From Icerya purchasi (lineage: Eukaryota > Arthropoda > Insecta > Hemiptera > Monophlebidae), in NCBI GenBank assembly GCA_039619475.1, contig CM077115.1, forward strand, positions 444,200,792 to 444,264,791: a stretch of DNA of 64,000 nucleotides, written 5' to 3'. How positions within the stretch are numbered: position 1 is the stretch's first letter; each line of letters begins with the position of its first letter. Positions 45,465 through 57,214 of this stretch are shown here, piece by piece. The notes under the pieces are model-generated. The model was not told where the DNA came from. It worked only from the letters and a program-made list of their open reading frames with translations, and did not search any database. Both the position numbers and the translations under genes were made by a program.

Positions 45465-46680
45465 ATTTATAGCCATAATATTTGCGATGCAAACAGTGGG
45501 CTACATATTAGTTTTCGCGCTTTTTGAACTTTACGGCAACTTTGAAAGTATCGTTAAAGAAATAAAATACAGCTTTGTTCCCGACAAATAGTAATCTTTC
45601 AAACGATATATCACATGCTCCAGAAAAAAAATATTTTTTCCAAAATGTCGAGCTTTCGGTGCCCCGAAGGTTCAGTTTTAAAGTTGAAAATCCGGATGAT
45701 CCAAACTAGAGAAATATACGGGGATGCGTATAAAATTTTCAGCTTTAATATTCACATCGCTAAGCCGGGGGACATATAATTATTCGCGCATTTTTGAACT
45801 TTACGGCAACTTTGAAAGTTTCGTTAAGGAAATGAAATACAGCTTCGTTCCGGACAAATCGCGGTTTTTCCAACAATATATCGCATGCTCGGGAAAAAAA
45901 ATATTTCTTTCCAAAATTTCGAGCTTTCGGCGCCTCGAGGGTCTCATTCTAAAGCTGGAGAGCCGGATATTTCAAACCAGAGAAATATACGTGGATTCGC
46001 ATATTTTATATCTTGTTCCAAATGTATAGCTGTAATACTCACGTCGCAAAGAGGGGGCTACAAATTAGAGCTCGCGCTTTTTTGAACTTTTCAGCAGCTT
46101 TGAAAGTTTTAAGAAAATGAAATACGGGTTCGTTCCCGACAAACAGCAATCTTTCTAATGATATATCGCAAGCCCGGGAAATTTTTTTTTTTTTTTGAAA
46201 AGTTCAAGCTTTTGGCGCCCTGAGAGTCTAATTTTAAAGTTGGAAATTTCGATGTTCAAAACTAGAGAAATATACGGGGATGCGCATATTTTTAATCGTG
46301 TTCCAAATTTTTAGCTATAATATTCGCGGCGCTAGGGGGGGACACGTCATTTTTCGCGCTTTTTTTAACTTTACGGCAACTTGGAAAGTTTTGTTAAGGA
46401 TTTGAAATACGGTTTCACTCCCCACAAATAGCAATCTTTCCAACGATATATCACATGCCCGGGAAAAAAAATATTTTTTTCCAAAATTTCGAACTTTCGG
46501 TGCCCCGAAGGTCCAGTTTTAAAGTTGGAAGGCCGGAATTTCGATGTTCAAAACTAGCGAAATATACGGGGATCCGCGTATTTGAAACCGCGTTTGAAAT
46601 TTTAAGCTAGAATACTCATGGCGCGGAGGGGGGCACGTCATTTTTTTACACTTTTTTGAACTTTTCGGCAACTTCACATA
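45465..46680 (+). repeat. tandem satellite, about 285-bp unit, about 4.3 copies
   Basis: The phrase TTTTTGAACTTTACGGCAACTT or a close variant recurs at 45526, 45796, 46084, 46366 and 46658, spaced 270, 288, 282 and 292 bp. Each unit also has a CGATATATC(A/G)CATGC stretch, a run of A after GGGAA, GAGCTTTCGG(T/C)GCC and GAGAAATATACG(G/T)GGAT. Identity between units looks about 75-85%. No conserved reading frame crosses units. Confidence 0.85.
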
Positions 46681-47812
46681 ACTTTTGTAGCATAAATTTT
46701 TTATTTATTGAAAGGACTCCTGCATTATAGTTTATATTTTGAATTTCAGCTTTATAGGTTTATCGGGTGATGAGTTCTGATTTTTTAAGTGATTTTTGAG
46801 GTCGTTTTGTGTACCATATTATATATTCTTGACGGTTTTTGGGATTTTTTGCCGCCCAGGGTAATCGGTAATCTTTAAGTTATAGATCGTTTTAAAGAGA
46901 ATTTTAATGGTGATTTATGTTCTAAATTTGAAGTTTATAAGTCAAGCTGTTCGTGGGTTATTGATTTTTATTTGATATTTTTGTCATTTGTGTACCATCT
47001 TATTAGGATTCCAAAAAGACCCGTTGTTTTTACAACAAAACAGGGATAAACAGGAAATAATCCAAAAACAAAGGAATATTGCAATGATAAGAGGATAAAA
47101 TAATAAAATAAAATAAAATTTGTAGAAGAAATAGCTGTTCCTTTGGTAGGTAGATCAATGAGCAGCCTTAAAAACTGTTCTATCCTTGGAAATGCAATTG
47201 GAAAAAGCTTGCATGATGCATTGAAACGCACTCTATGTAACTAGCATGGGTCTGCCTTAAAGGGCAAAACACACATCAAAAGGGCGTACGATTCAAGACC
47301 GTTGTGTGATAGGCATCTGAGATGTCGGAGGAAGACAACAAATTTACTCCGATGCATTCGACATTGTGTCACGAGGGTCTAAAATCGCATCTAGGCCAAA
47401 AGATCATTGTGATGTCATTTTATACATATATTTAAGAATATATTCTGAAATTTTCAAAAGTTTTCCTTGAAGTTTAACGGAAATATCAGCTACCGCACAT
47501 TGTAGGTCGCTGTCCGACTAAACAGTTTGTGTACATCTTGGAGGTCGCAATTTTTATCGGAAATCAATTGCACAAAGAATATACTTTTTGCGTATATGTT
47601 TCTTCTATGTGAACCCCATTGCCCTCAAAAAAATTGAAACGTAGTAGCTTTTCAAGGCTGTGAACATAAGCCATGATTTTTACCAATTTTTCCTACTTTG
47701 TTTTACAATAAAAAAATAGAAAGATATTGTTTATTTAGGTTCAAATAGAGCATCGTATTTACATATATAAAGAAACGATATGCTAAATTTCAAAATTAAT
47801 TGATTAAAAACT
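46681..47812. other. unclassified AT-rich stretch
   Basis: TTTGTGTACCAT recurs at about 46806 and 46988. TTAAAGGGCAAAACAC at 47258 and CCCCTTAA at 48192 could be remnants of TTAA-type ends around the Kolobok-like fragment, but similarity is weak. The minus frame 47231-46968 shows no recognisable domain. Confidence 0.35.
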
Positions 47813-48065
47813 TTTTAAGCCAGAGTGTACACAAATGCGAAAATAGCCGTTTCGAGAAAAACGTGTTTGAAAACAAAAGCATTGAAACAACTCATTAGTT
47901 AATCAACGATTCCAGATTGCAATCCTTCTTCTGCTTCATTCGCTTCATTTTCAGTTTGCAACTTTTCTTTTCGAGCTTTTCGAGTTTCCTTAGAGTCCAA
48001 GGAGCTGCGTCGATTTTGTCGGGTTACGCGTCGATTATCTATTTCTTGGCCGTGATTGAATTTAC
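47813..48065 (-). pseudogene. second Kolobok-like transposase C-terminal remnant
   Basis: On the minus strand from about 48065: NHGQEIDNRRV, then NRRSSLDSKETRKARKEKLQ and EANEAEEGLQSGI. It aligns with DEQIMKNRRSSLTTNKARQA and the ERTEGLL end of the copy at 3215-2946. Non-coding similarity continues past the stop (CGTTTCGAGAAAAACGTGTT here versus GTTTCCAGAAAAACGCGTTT at 2847). Only the last part of the gene is left. Confidence 0.6.
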
Positions 48066-48924
48066 AGAATCACTTAATCGGTTACACCTTCTGAACGATA
48101 TGGAATTTTGTTTTGAAATTGTAAGAGTATATTTTTAAATAGTTTTATGAAAAGAAAAGAATTGAATTTTTTGAAGCCTCTACGCCTGTTTTTCCCCTTA
48201 AGTAAAATGAAAAGAAAAATAATAAGAAATAAACGAACAGTTTGTTGTAAATATATAGAAGAAATATACAAATCGGTATCACTAGTCTGGAAGCGATAAT
48301 GCAACAATCGAGTTATCAGATAATGCTATCTGTTAAAGTGTATAGTGGATTCTCGTGTTACGCAGTATTCGTCTATCACGTGTTTTTCGCGTTCCAGTAA
48401 AGTGATCCGTTCTCTCGAGTTCGTCGCATCCGGTCTCGTATCGTTTTTGTAAACTATTATCACTCTCTTTCTCCGCGCGCGGTAAGTCAATTTTCAAACT
48501 ATCGTTTCGCTTTCGTTAATCGGCGAGCCGTTGCTCGTTGATAAAGACATTATCGATTTTAACCTCCTAATCTCCTAGTTATCATGAATCCCTCCGTTGA
48601 AGTAACCCGTCCATCCTATGCAGATAAAATTAAACAACGAATTATTCCAATTACTACAATGACATATCCCAAAGAAGATCAAGCAATTATTTTTAATCAC
48701 GTTCAAGGAGTTAAAATCCGCGACTATCTCCTCTCTATCCATCATCTTGTCGGAGGCGCTAAAAATATTATAGCCGCCTCCCGAGTTAGTGGTAACAGGG
48801 TCATCATTTTTCTTTCTAATAAAGATCTCGTAGAAAAATTCCAAACAGAACATGGAGGCTTTAATCGTGAAGATAGTTTTATCAAAACGAGGAAACTCTA
48901 AACACCTTCAAAAAAACTAATTCT

Positions 48925-49392
48925 CGATATTTATCTTAAAGGTAAACAAATAAAACAAAAATCACAATATTATTAAATGTATTAAAAATCGCTGACTAGT
49001 TTCGGCTACAACAGAGCCATAATCGTAGCTTTTTTAATAATAACATTAAATTGGTAAACACAATTACTGACGATATAAGATTCGATATATTGATTTGTTT
49101 AAAATTAAAATCGATAGTTTAAATATTCGAAATCAGTATAAAATTAACAAGCGATAAACAGTAGAAATATAAAAAATATAAAAATATATAATATATAAAC
49201 AATAATAAAAAATAAAAAATAAAAATAAAAATGGTATGATAATGTACATTTTAGAAATTTAAATCGTCTAACTTTAATATAGAATTGATAATAATATAAA
49301 TGACTAACTTGAAAATCTTAAATTTTAAATTTTAAACAATGGATTTTGTGTTGGTAACTGAATATTTATTAATTTCATTTCTTTGTATTTAA
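48925..49392 (-). repeat. left inverted arm of the Penelope-like element
   Basis: Reverse complement of 50578-51050 at very high identity. It contains an AAAAATAAAAAATAAAAATA-type run and the CGCTGACTAGTTTCGGCTAC segment. Confidence 0.85.
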
Positions 49393-50643
49393 ATAACAAA
49401 TGTACATTAGTATCTTATGACATAACAAACTTATACACAAACATACCAGTTAATGACGTAATAAATATTTTAGAAAATAAAATACGCAATAATAAACATA
49501 ACGAACTATTTATAAAAGAACTTACAAGCACCATCACTACAATATGTAACCAAAATTATTTTCAATTCAATAATGAAATATACATTCAAAAAGAAGGCCT
49601 ACCTATGGGTTCTCCAATTTCCTCCATACTCAGCGAAGTAATATTACAACATTACGAAGATAATTTTATAAAAACCAATTCGAATAAATATAATCTCATA
49701 CAATAGATATGTTGACGATATATTATGTATCTTCAACAACAATACCAATAATGACCATAACAATTTCCTAACTTATTTAAATTCCTTGAACAAAAATCTT
49801 CAATATACCATTAAAATAGGAAATCATACTATTAACTATTTAGATCTAAACATAAATATTTCTAATAATACAATATCATATAACATATATAGGAAAAATA
49901 TGCAAACAGACACCATTATTAATAACTTATCAAATCATCCGTATACACATAAAAAGTTACCATTACTAGCATACTTACATAGAATACATAAAACTCCATT
50001 AAATAAAACAACCATATCTAAAGAAATAAATATATTAAAACATATAGCAGTCAATAATAAATATAACGACCATTTTGTCAATAAATTATACACAATATAC
50101 AATAAAAATTTAAAATACAAAAATAAAAGAAAAAATTACAATAATAACGAAAATTATAATATATGGTGTAAATTTACATACATACATCCATCCCTATACA
50201 AAATAACAAAATTATTCAATAAAACCAATATTAAAATAGCATATAATACTAATAATAATCTATATAATAAACTAATTAATATTAAAAATCTTTCAATTAA
50301 AAATGTAATAAACAAATATAATAATCCGGGTATCTACAAACTAACATGCAATACATGTAAAAAGATTTATATAGGAAAAACAAAAAGATCATTCTTAATA
50401 AGATATAAAGAACATATTTATGCACATAAATACGGCTACTTAGAAAAATCTAAATTCGCAGAACATCTAATAATAAATAAACACAGCATCTATAATAAAA
50501 TAGAAAACGATCTGGAAATATTAAAAATTATCAAAAATGTAAAAATGTTAGATTTTGCTGAAAGTTTTTATATAAATAAATACAAAGAAATGAAATTAAT
50601 AAATATTCAGTTACCAACACAAAATCCATTGTTTAAAATTTAA
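49383..50643 (+). pseudogene. Penelope-like reverse transcriptase with GIY-YIG endonuclease, truncated
   Basis: The frame opens at RT motif A, SYDITNLYTNIPVNDV (about 49415), followed by EGLPMGSPISSILSEV. A frameshift near 49700 leads to the motif C counterpart YVDDILCIF (about 49707) in the next frame. The ORF to 50643 covers thumb and linker (LDLNINISNNTISY, NHPYTHKKLP, HRIHKTP) and the GIY-YIG domain: PGIYKLTCNTC, KIYIGKTKRSF with the catalytic Arg in IRYKEH, and KFAEHLIINKH. The fingers and N-terminus are absent. Family combination of Penelope RT and GIY-YIG nuclease is secure. Codon use is extremely A-rich. Confidence 0.85.
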
Positions 50644-51050
50644 AATTTAAGATTTTCAAGTTAGTCATTTATATTATTATCAATTCTATATTAAAGTTAG
50701 ACGATTTAAATTTCTAAAATGTACATTATCATACCATTTTTATTTTTATTTTTTATTTTTTATTTTTTATTATTGTTTATATATTATATATTTTTATATT
50801 TTTTATATTTCTACTGTTTATCGCTTGTTAATTTTATACTGATTTCGAATATTTAAACTATCGATTTTAATTTTAAACAAATCAATATATCGAATCTTAT
50901 ATCGTCAGTAATTGTGTTTACCAATTTAATGTTATTATTACAAAAGCTACGATTATGGCTCTGTTGTAGCCGAAACTAGTCAGCGATTTTTAATACATTT
51001 AATAATATTGTGATTTTTGTTTTATTTGTTTACCTTTAAGATAAATATCG
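50578..51050 (+). repeat. right inverted arm of the Penelope-like element
   Basis: Contains the end of the GIY-YIG ORF and the 3' UTR. It mirrors 48925-49392. Confidence 0.85.
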
Positions 51051-52100
51051 AATAAGTTATCACAACTGTATGAATATGAATCAAAAAAACTAATTCTTTC
51101 TAATGTCTCGCCAATTATCCCAAACTCAGAAATAGAAAAAGTACTTGTGAATATTTTTAAATTAAAACTTTCATCTCCAATAGCCATTTTACGTGTCAAT
51201 CCATCTGACGACATGTTTTCTCATGTCATAAGTTGGCGTCGCCGAGTATATATCCAATCGGAAAATGATCTTTCCTTTTTACCAAGCTCCTTCAACCTAA
51301 CTTATTCTGATCACTCCTATCGTATTTTTCTCTCTTCAGATGAACTCTCTTGTTTTAGATGTGGCACAAAAGGACATAAAGCAGATGATTGTCTTCAGTT
51401 TATTGACGAAGAAGTAGAAGACTCAATAGAAAATTCAGAAATAGTGACGGAAATCGATTCTCCCCTACCTTCTTAACAGTCACCACCACCTCACCTCGTT
51501 ATAAATGCCTTTTCCTCTAACGTTTCTAAACGTCCACCACCGTCAACCATTTCAACGATATCCTCAGGAGAAAACGATCAAACTCAAAGAAATACAGTCC
51601 CTATCAAAACCTTACAATTAATGAAACCTAAAAAACAATGTATTAGAACTAAATATAATGACAATGCTAAGCCCCACTCTCCTGACAAGCCAATCACTAA
51701 TCTATCTGAAGATGATTCAGAACAAGATATAGAACAACCTTCTATTAGAGATCTTACAAAACCAATCGAAGACATCATTAATGAAAAATTTAAAAAGAAA
51801 GAATTCCCAATTTCAGCTACAAATTTTTCCTTATTAATGGACAATACTAAAAGTAAAACGATTACAGATATTAATCAAACTCTCACTGAATTCAATGTCT
51901 CCCCGATAGATATAATAAAAATGCTCGAAGAAACTTACATTTTCTTAAATTCCAAATCGATAAAAACTCAATTCACTAAACTAAAACGGAAACTAAAAGA
52001 CATCATTAATCTTTCTTCCCTTCCGTCATAAAATCAAATATCATAAGCCTAACTTCAGCAATCATCCTTTCTTCTTTAACAAAATTAATAATATTATTCA

Positions 52101-55100
52101 ATGTTCAAAAATAACAAAGAATCACTCATAAGCTGGAACTGTAATGGTTTCTTTAGTCATTTAGAGGAATTAAAAGTTCTCATCCATCAATATGAACCAT
52201 CCATTATCTGTTTACAAGAGACTCATACAAAACAAAACTGCTGTATTAATATCCCATCGTTCAACATACTTTCATTAGACCGATCATCCTCTCTTTGCGC
52301 GTCTGGCGGTGTTTTATTAGCAGTAAAGTCATCAATACATTTTGAGAAAATACACATTCAAACAGCCATCGAAGTTGTTGCAGCAAAAATATTCCTGTCT
52401 ACACCAATCACCATTGGATCAATCTATCTTCCCCCAAATAATAATACTTCTATGGAAGATCTTAACAGCATTATTACTTCTCTACCACGCCCGTTCTTTC
52501 TATGCGGCGATTTTAATGCTCACTCCCCATCATGGGGCAGTACCAAGAGAAATAAAAAGGGACAAATATTGGAAAATCTAATTCAAAACTACAACCTCGG
52601 TATAATGCGTTCTGCTGAACCAACCCACTACAATTTCTCTTTCAGAACTTGGTCTAATCTGGATCTTATACTTTCGTCTCCCGATCTTCCTGGCGAATTC
52701 CAAGTCTTTGGTCACCACGATCTGAGTGGCAGTGATCATCGCCCTACCATCGCAGTTCGCCCAAAGAAACCACACTTTTCTTCGCCGTCTCCAAAACCGA
52801 AATATGCCTACCGAAGAATGGATCGGTCAGCCTTCAACCACACCTTAACCCACACTTTGAATTCCAAAGATACTAGCCAACTAGATCCTGAAACCCACAT
52901 TCAGTGGTTTACAAATCAACTAGTATCACACGCCAATGTACACTCACCAAAAACAAAAACCCGGTCCAATTCTATTCCATGGTGGTCCACAGAATGTTCC
53001 GTTGTCATAAGAAATCGTCGCAAAGCCTTGAAGAAATTAAAATCCCAACCTTCTTTAGAAAATCACTTAACTTTCCAGAAACTCCGGGCACAAGCCCGAT
53101 ACATTTTAAAACAAGCTAAACGTAAGTCCTGGCAAGGCTATGTGAGCTCAATCGATCTCAAAACCACTTCGGCTGCAGTCTGGAAGAAAATTCAAAGTAT
53201 AAATAGAAGACCATTTTTGTCTTCACCTTCTTGTATCATCGTCAATAATCACCTTATTACTGACACAAATTTAATGGCTACAGCATTTGCAGATATTCTA
53301 TCACATAATCCTTCTGATAATAACGTGGATACAAATAACATCTACTACCAGCATTAATTTTTCTCATCAAATGACGAGCCTTACAACTCACTCATTACAA
53401 TCAATGAACTCAAACGTGCCATTAAAGATACAAAAATCTCATCCCCTGGTCCTGATGGAGTTCACGCACTTATGCTACTTAACTCCTCGGAATCCACAAT
53501 TAATTTCCTCCTTTCTATATTTAATAAAATATGGACAACGCATTCTTTTCCTAAATTATGGAAGATCGCAGAAATCATTCCAATTCTCAAACCAGGCAAA
53601 AATCCTACTTGCATGAACAACTATTGACCCATTTCTTTAACATCAGTAACTAGCAAAATCTTTGAACGAATTGTTAATAAACGGCTACTATGGCTCTTCG
53701 ACTCAAGAAACTTACTTACAAAGAAACAATGTGGCTTCAGAACCGGTCGATCTCCTATAGATCAATTAGTGCACTTGAGAAATTCCATTCAAAAATCTTT
53801 TTCGGACAAACACCATCATTTAACTATTTTTTTCGACTTTGTAAAAGCATTCGATCAAGTTCAGATAAACAAGATCCTGTTAACACTTCAGCACTGGAAT
53901 ATTCAAGGTCACCTGGCTTTTTTCATTCAAAATTTTCTCAGTTCCCGCCAATTCTATGTTCGAATTAAAGATTCAGTCTCATCATGTTACAAACTATCCA
54001 CCGGAGTTCCTCAAGGATCAGTTTTAAGTCCCACACTATTCAACATCGCAATTAACGACATTGTAAAACAGATTTCCCCCCCCCCCAGTTAACTGTGCAC
54101 TGTACGCTGATGATTTCACCATCTTTATCTCGGCCGCTCATGTTGCTCTCGGAGAGGAAATACTACAAGAGACAGTCAACAAATTAGTCAATTGGTCAAC
54201 CAAATTCGGCTTTGAAATCTCTTCCTCCAAAACAACAGCAGTTCACTTCTGTCGAATTAACAAATGCAAGCAGAGTCTCAACCTCCATTTAAATGGTTCA
54301 CATATCAAAACAGCAGACACTGCAAAATACCTCGGACTAATCTTCGATAGCAGACTAACGTGGAAACCTCATATTAACAACCTAAAAGCTAACTGTATTA
54401 CCAAACTCAATCTAATTAAAAAACCTGCTCATACCACCTATGGCTCAAATCAATCATCGCTACTAAAAATATATCATTCCATTATCAAATCAAAAATGGA
54501 TTATGGAGTAGCCGCTTATAGTTCTGCCAGCGAAAGTCTGCTATCTACACTAAACGTTATTCATCATTCAGCAATCAGACTTGCAATTGGAGCTTTTCCT
54601 ACTACTCCAATAAACAGCATTTTAGTTGAAGCTGGCGAACTTCCTCTCCATGTATATAGACAACGCTCCCTTCTCCTCTCCTACCTCCGCTTTTCTTCAA
54701 ATCCAAATCTCCCCTCCTTTTCTGCAACGATTCCGACCTCCTCCCCTTCTTTCTTCCAAGAAATTCAAACTTCCTTCTCTTCACTAAACCTACACCTTCC
54801 TCCTGTTTCTCGGATCAACTTCTCCATTATTCCACCCTGGAGCGACTATACAGTTACAATGGATCTTAGTCTTACACAGTATTCAAAACACGGAACTCCT
54901 AAACACATCCTAATAAACTCCTTCAACAATATGATTTCTCAATATCCTCACCACAAAAAGATATTTACTGACGGATCAAAAAACAAATATGGAGTCGGAT
55001 GCGGAGCTGCCTCTTCAACCAACATTATTCTTCGTTTTTCCCTCCCTCCGCACTTTTCAATTCTTTCTGCAGAACTGTACTCTATCAAAATGGTCATTAC

Positions 55101-55770
55101 AGATACTATCGTCGAGGATAGAATCAGCTCCTATATTCTCTGTACAGATTCTCTCGTAGCACTGCAATGTCTACAAGATTTGCATAACCCCAAACAACAT
55201 CCAACAGCAAAAGAAATAATTCACTCCATTGTGTCATCTAATGTTCAAGTCATATTCGCATGGATATCATCTCACGTCAACATCCCCGGAAACGAGCTAG
55301 CCGATTTAGCAGCTAAAGAAGGATCACAGTTTAAACCATATCCTCAACTACCCACACCGATTAATGATCTTCAAGCAGTTATAAAACAGTCAGTTCAAGA
55401 CTCTTGGAATCTCAAGTGGACAACGACACCATCCTCCAACAAGTTGCGTGCTATACGGAACTCTACATCTCGCTGGAGTACTTCCTCATCAAAAAACAGG
55501 AAAGAAGAAGTCGTGCTCGCTCGTTTGCGTCTAGGTCACACTAAACTCACCCATTGTTATCTCCTTAAAAATCAACCTGCCCCCATTTGTTCACACTGCA
55601 ATGTTCCTATCACTGTACACCACTTCCTTATAAGCTGCCCACAATATAATTCCCAAAGAGCACTTCTCGACCAACCACTTACACTCCAAAATATTCTCTC
55701 CGACTCTCTCAAAGCTTCTCACAACCTAACAACCTTTCTTAAACTAATCCACCTATATTCTCTAATTTAA
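52101..55770 (+). pseudogene. element C ORF2: endonuclease, reverse transcriptase, RNase H
   Basis: ATG 52101. Endonuclease: ISWNCNGF, CLQETHTK, CGDFNAHSPSWGS, SGSDHRPTI. An in-frame TAA lies at 53355-53357 and TGA at 53625-53627. RT: SSPGPDGVHALML, CGFRTGRSP, motif A FFDFVKAFDQV (about 53829), GVPQGSVLSP. A C-run at 54077-54087 causes a frameshift, then motif C YADDFTIF. RNase H: KIFTDGSKNKYGVG (about 54958), AELYSIKMV, CTDSLVALQC, ISSHVNIPGNELADLA, all four acidic landmarks present. The C-terminal knuckle is CSHCNVPITVHHFLISC. Three lesions; otherwise full length (about 1223 codons). Confidence 0.9.
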
Positions 55771-55856
55771 GCTCTCCCACATTCCGATCGTGCCTCTGGC
55801 CTAGATGCAGTACACGGCACGTAAATCAACAAAGTAAGTAAGTAAATTGTATAGTG

Positions 55857-56819
55857 AAAATGGCGGTGTGTGTGAGTGAATGATGATGGATTAAAATTGT
55901 ATCGTTTTTATCGCGATGTGTTGAATTATTGGCTACGAGACGATCTGGTGATTAATATTTGTTTAAATTTGTTATCTATTGTCAATACGCGATTTGAAAA
56001 TATTCGTTAACTTTTGTGATTTAAACTGACAGCCTATTATCGGTACGACAACTTCGACTGTTTTTTTTAATAGAAATATTATGTATATGGAAAAGATGTA
56101 AAAATAATAATATGAATAATTAACGATTAATTAATTGGAAAAGGGAAAATAAAGAATTGTGAGTAGTATTTCAAGTTACGTTAGCGATGTACATCTGTAC
56201 CGAGTTTTGAAATGTCGCAAGTGATGGGAAATTTCGCATTAGATGCGATGCCTAGACAATTGTTCAGCTGCGCAAATTATCGCATATAAATAGATATATC
56301 TTTTGAAGTCGCGGGCTTACCCTTTTTTCCTCGTCGTCCGAACAACGTCGTGATCGATGGGTAATCGTTTGTCGCGCGTTGATGTTTCGTCAATGGCACC
56401 CGAACTAGTTTAAACTTTAATTGAAAAGAGCGAAAGTTCCCATCTAATTAAGTTTATTAGGTGCCATTAATTGTGTTTTGCAATTTGTAAATGTGGTATA
56501 AAATTGTTAATCATCATTTTTTTTTGATACAAATGAATATTATTTTTACGGTTTTTAAACTCTTGTATTGTAAATTTATTAAATTTGTTGAATTTACTAG
56601 TTCCTAGTTGTTCCATATTACTCTCGATAACCGTCTCCGCAATTAATTTCTTGGGAGTAGGAAGTAATATAATTTGACGTTTATCTGGGGGGAAGGGGGT
56701 GAACGTCAAAAGGTACTTGAAGCGTAAAATATAGGATTATATAGCACTATTTAGCCTTTCAGAACCAACACCTGCCCACACCTGCTCGCGGTGTCCTCTG
56801 CATATTACTTTATTCAAAC
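55857..56819. other. AT-rich flank, possibly unique host DNA
   Basis: No repeat family or gene recognised. A minus frame at 56709-56467 has no known domain. Confidence 0.4.
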
Positions 56820-57213
56820 GAACAGTTGAAAAATTAACTTCTCAGCATAATAATTTAATAAATAGTAACAAGCGAGGAAGGTGGTTTAAGTAATAATATT
56901 CAAATTTAACTATGTAGAAGTTCGGAAAACAAATAAGTACAATTACAAACATTTTTAAATATTTATTGGTACTAAAATGTTTTAGTCTACATGATATAAT
57001 TAATCCTTCTAAAAATCTAGGACTAAATAGCGTTGATTTATTGGAATTTATTTTTTTTGCAGTACAATATGACACTGCGTGATGCGTGAAAAAAAAACTG
57101 GACTAAAAATATTTGTTTTGGAATTGTTGTTGTTTCGAATTTAAAATTATAGTTATCTTTAACTTAACATACGAAATCATCAGCGCATGAAACATCGTGC
57201 TTGACTGAACTTG
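56820..57213 (-). repeat. dispersed repeat R, minus-strand copy
   Basis: Reverse complement of 43847-44233. It abuts the satellite at 57215 directly. Confidence 0.7.
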
Positions 57214-57214
57214 T

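Larger units (their letters stand above)
48925..51080 (+). mobile_element. Penelope-like element with about 470-bp inverted terminal copies
   Basis: Inserted in element C ORF1 with a 17-bp perfect duplication TCAAAAAAACTAATTCT (48908-48924 and 51081-51097). The left arm 48925-49392 is the reverse complement of 50578-51050, including part of the coding 3' end. The main copy is therefore 5'-truncated and joined head-on to an inverted 3' fragment. A 30-bp extra segment (51051-51080) lies between the right arm and the duplication. Such inverted, truncated arrangements are typical of Penelope insertions. Confidence 0.85.
48584..52031 (+). pseudogene. element C ORF1, gag-like, split by Penelope insertion
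   Basis: First part 48584-48901: YPKEDQAIIFNHVQG, then SRVSGNRVIIFLSNKDLVEKF, ending at TAA 48899-48901, one codon block before the insertion. The second part resumes at 51081-51097 with ILSNVSPIIPNSEIEKVLV, zinc knuckle CFRCGTKGHKADDC (about 51355-51396), TAA at 51474-51476, then the same frame open to TAA 52029-52031. The block order matches element A ORF1 (ISNVSPIIP, CFICKKTGHQAKKC). Two nonsense codons plus the insertion make it dead. Confidence 0.8.
48348..55847 (+). mobile_element. element C: full-length I-group retrotransposon, interrupted
   Basis: Flanked by TGTATAGTG at 48339-48347 and 55848-55856. It has a 235-bp 5' UTR, ORF1 from 48584 split by a Penelope-like insertion (48925-51080), ORF2 52101-55770 and a tail of GTAA repeats (GTAAGTAAGTAAAT). 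Without the insertion the element is about 5.3 kb. It is the closest relative of element A in this window but retains RNase H. Confidence 0.85.

Noticed and set aside
45465..46680. CRISPR-like array
   Set aside because: Units of about 285 bp are diverged along their whole length, with no short conserved repeat and unique spacers; this is a satellite in eukaryotic DNA.
46968..47231. 87-codon minus-strand ORF as a transposase fragment
   Set aside because: No catalytic or family motif could be recognised in it or its antisense.
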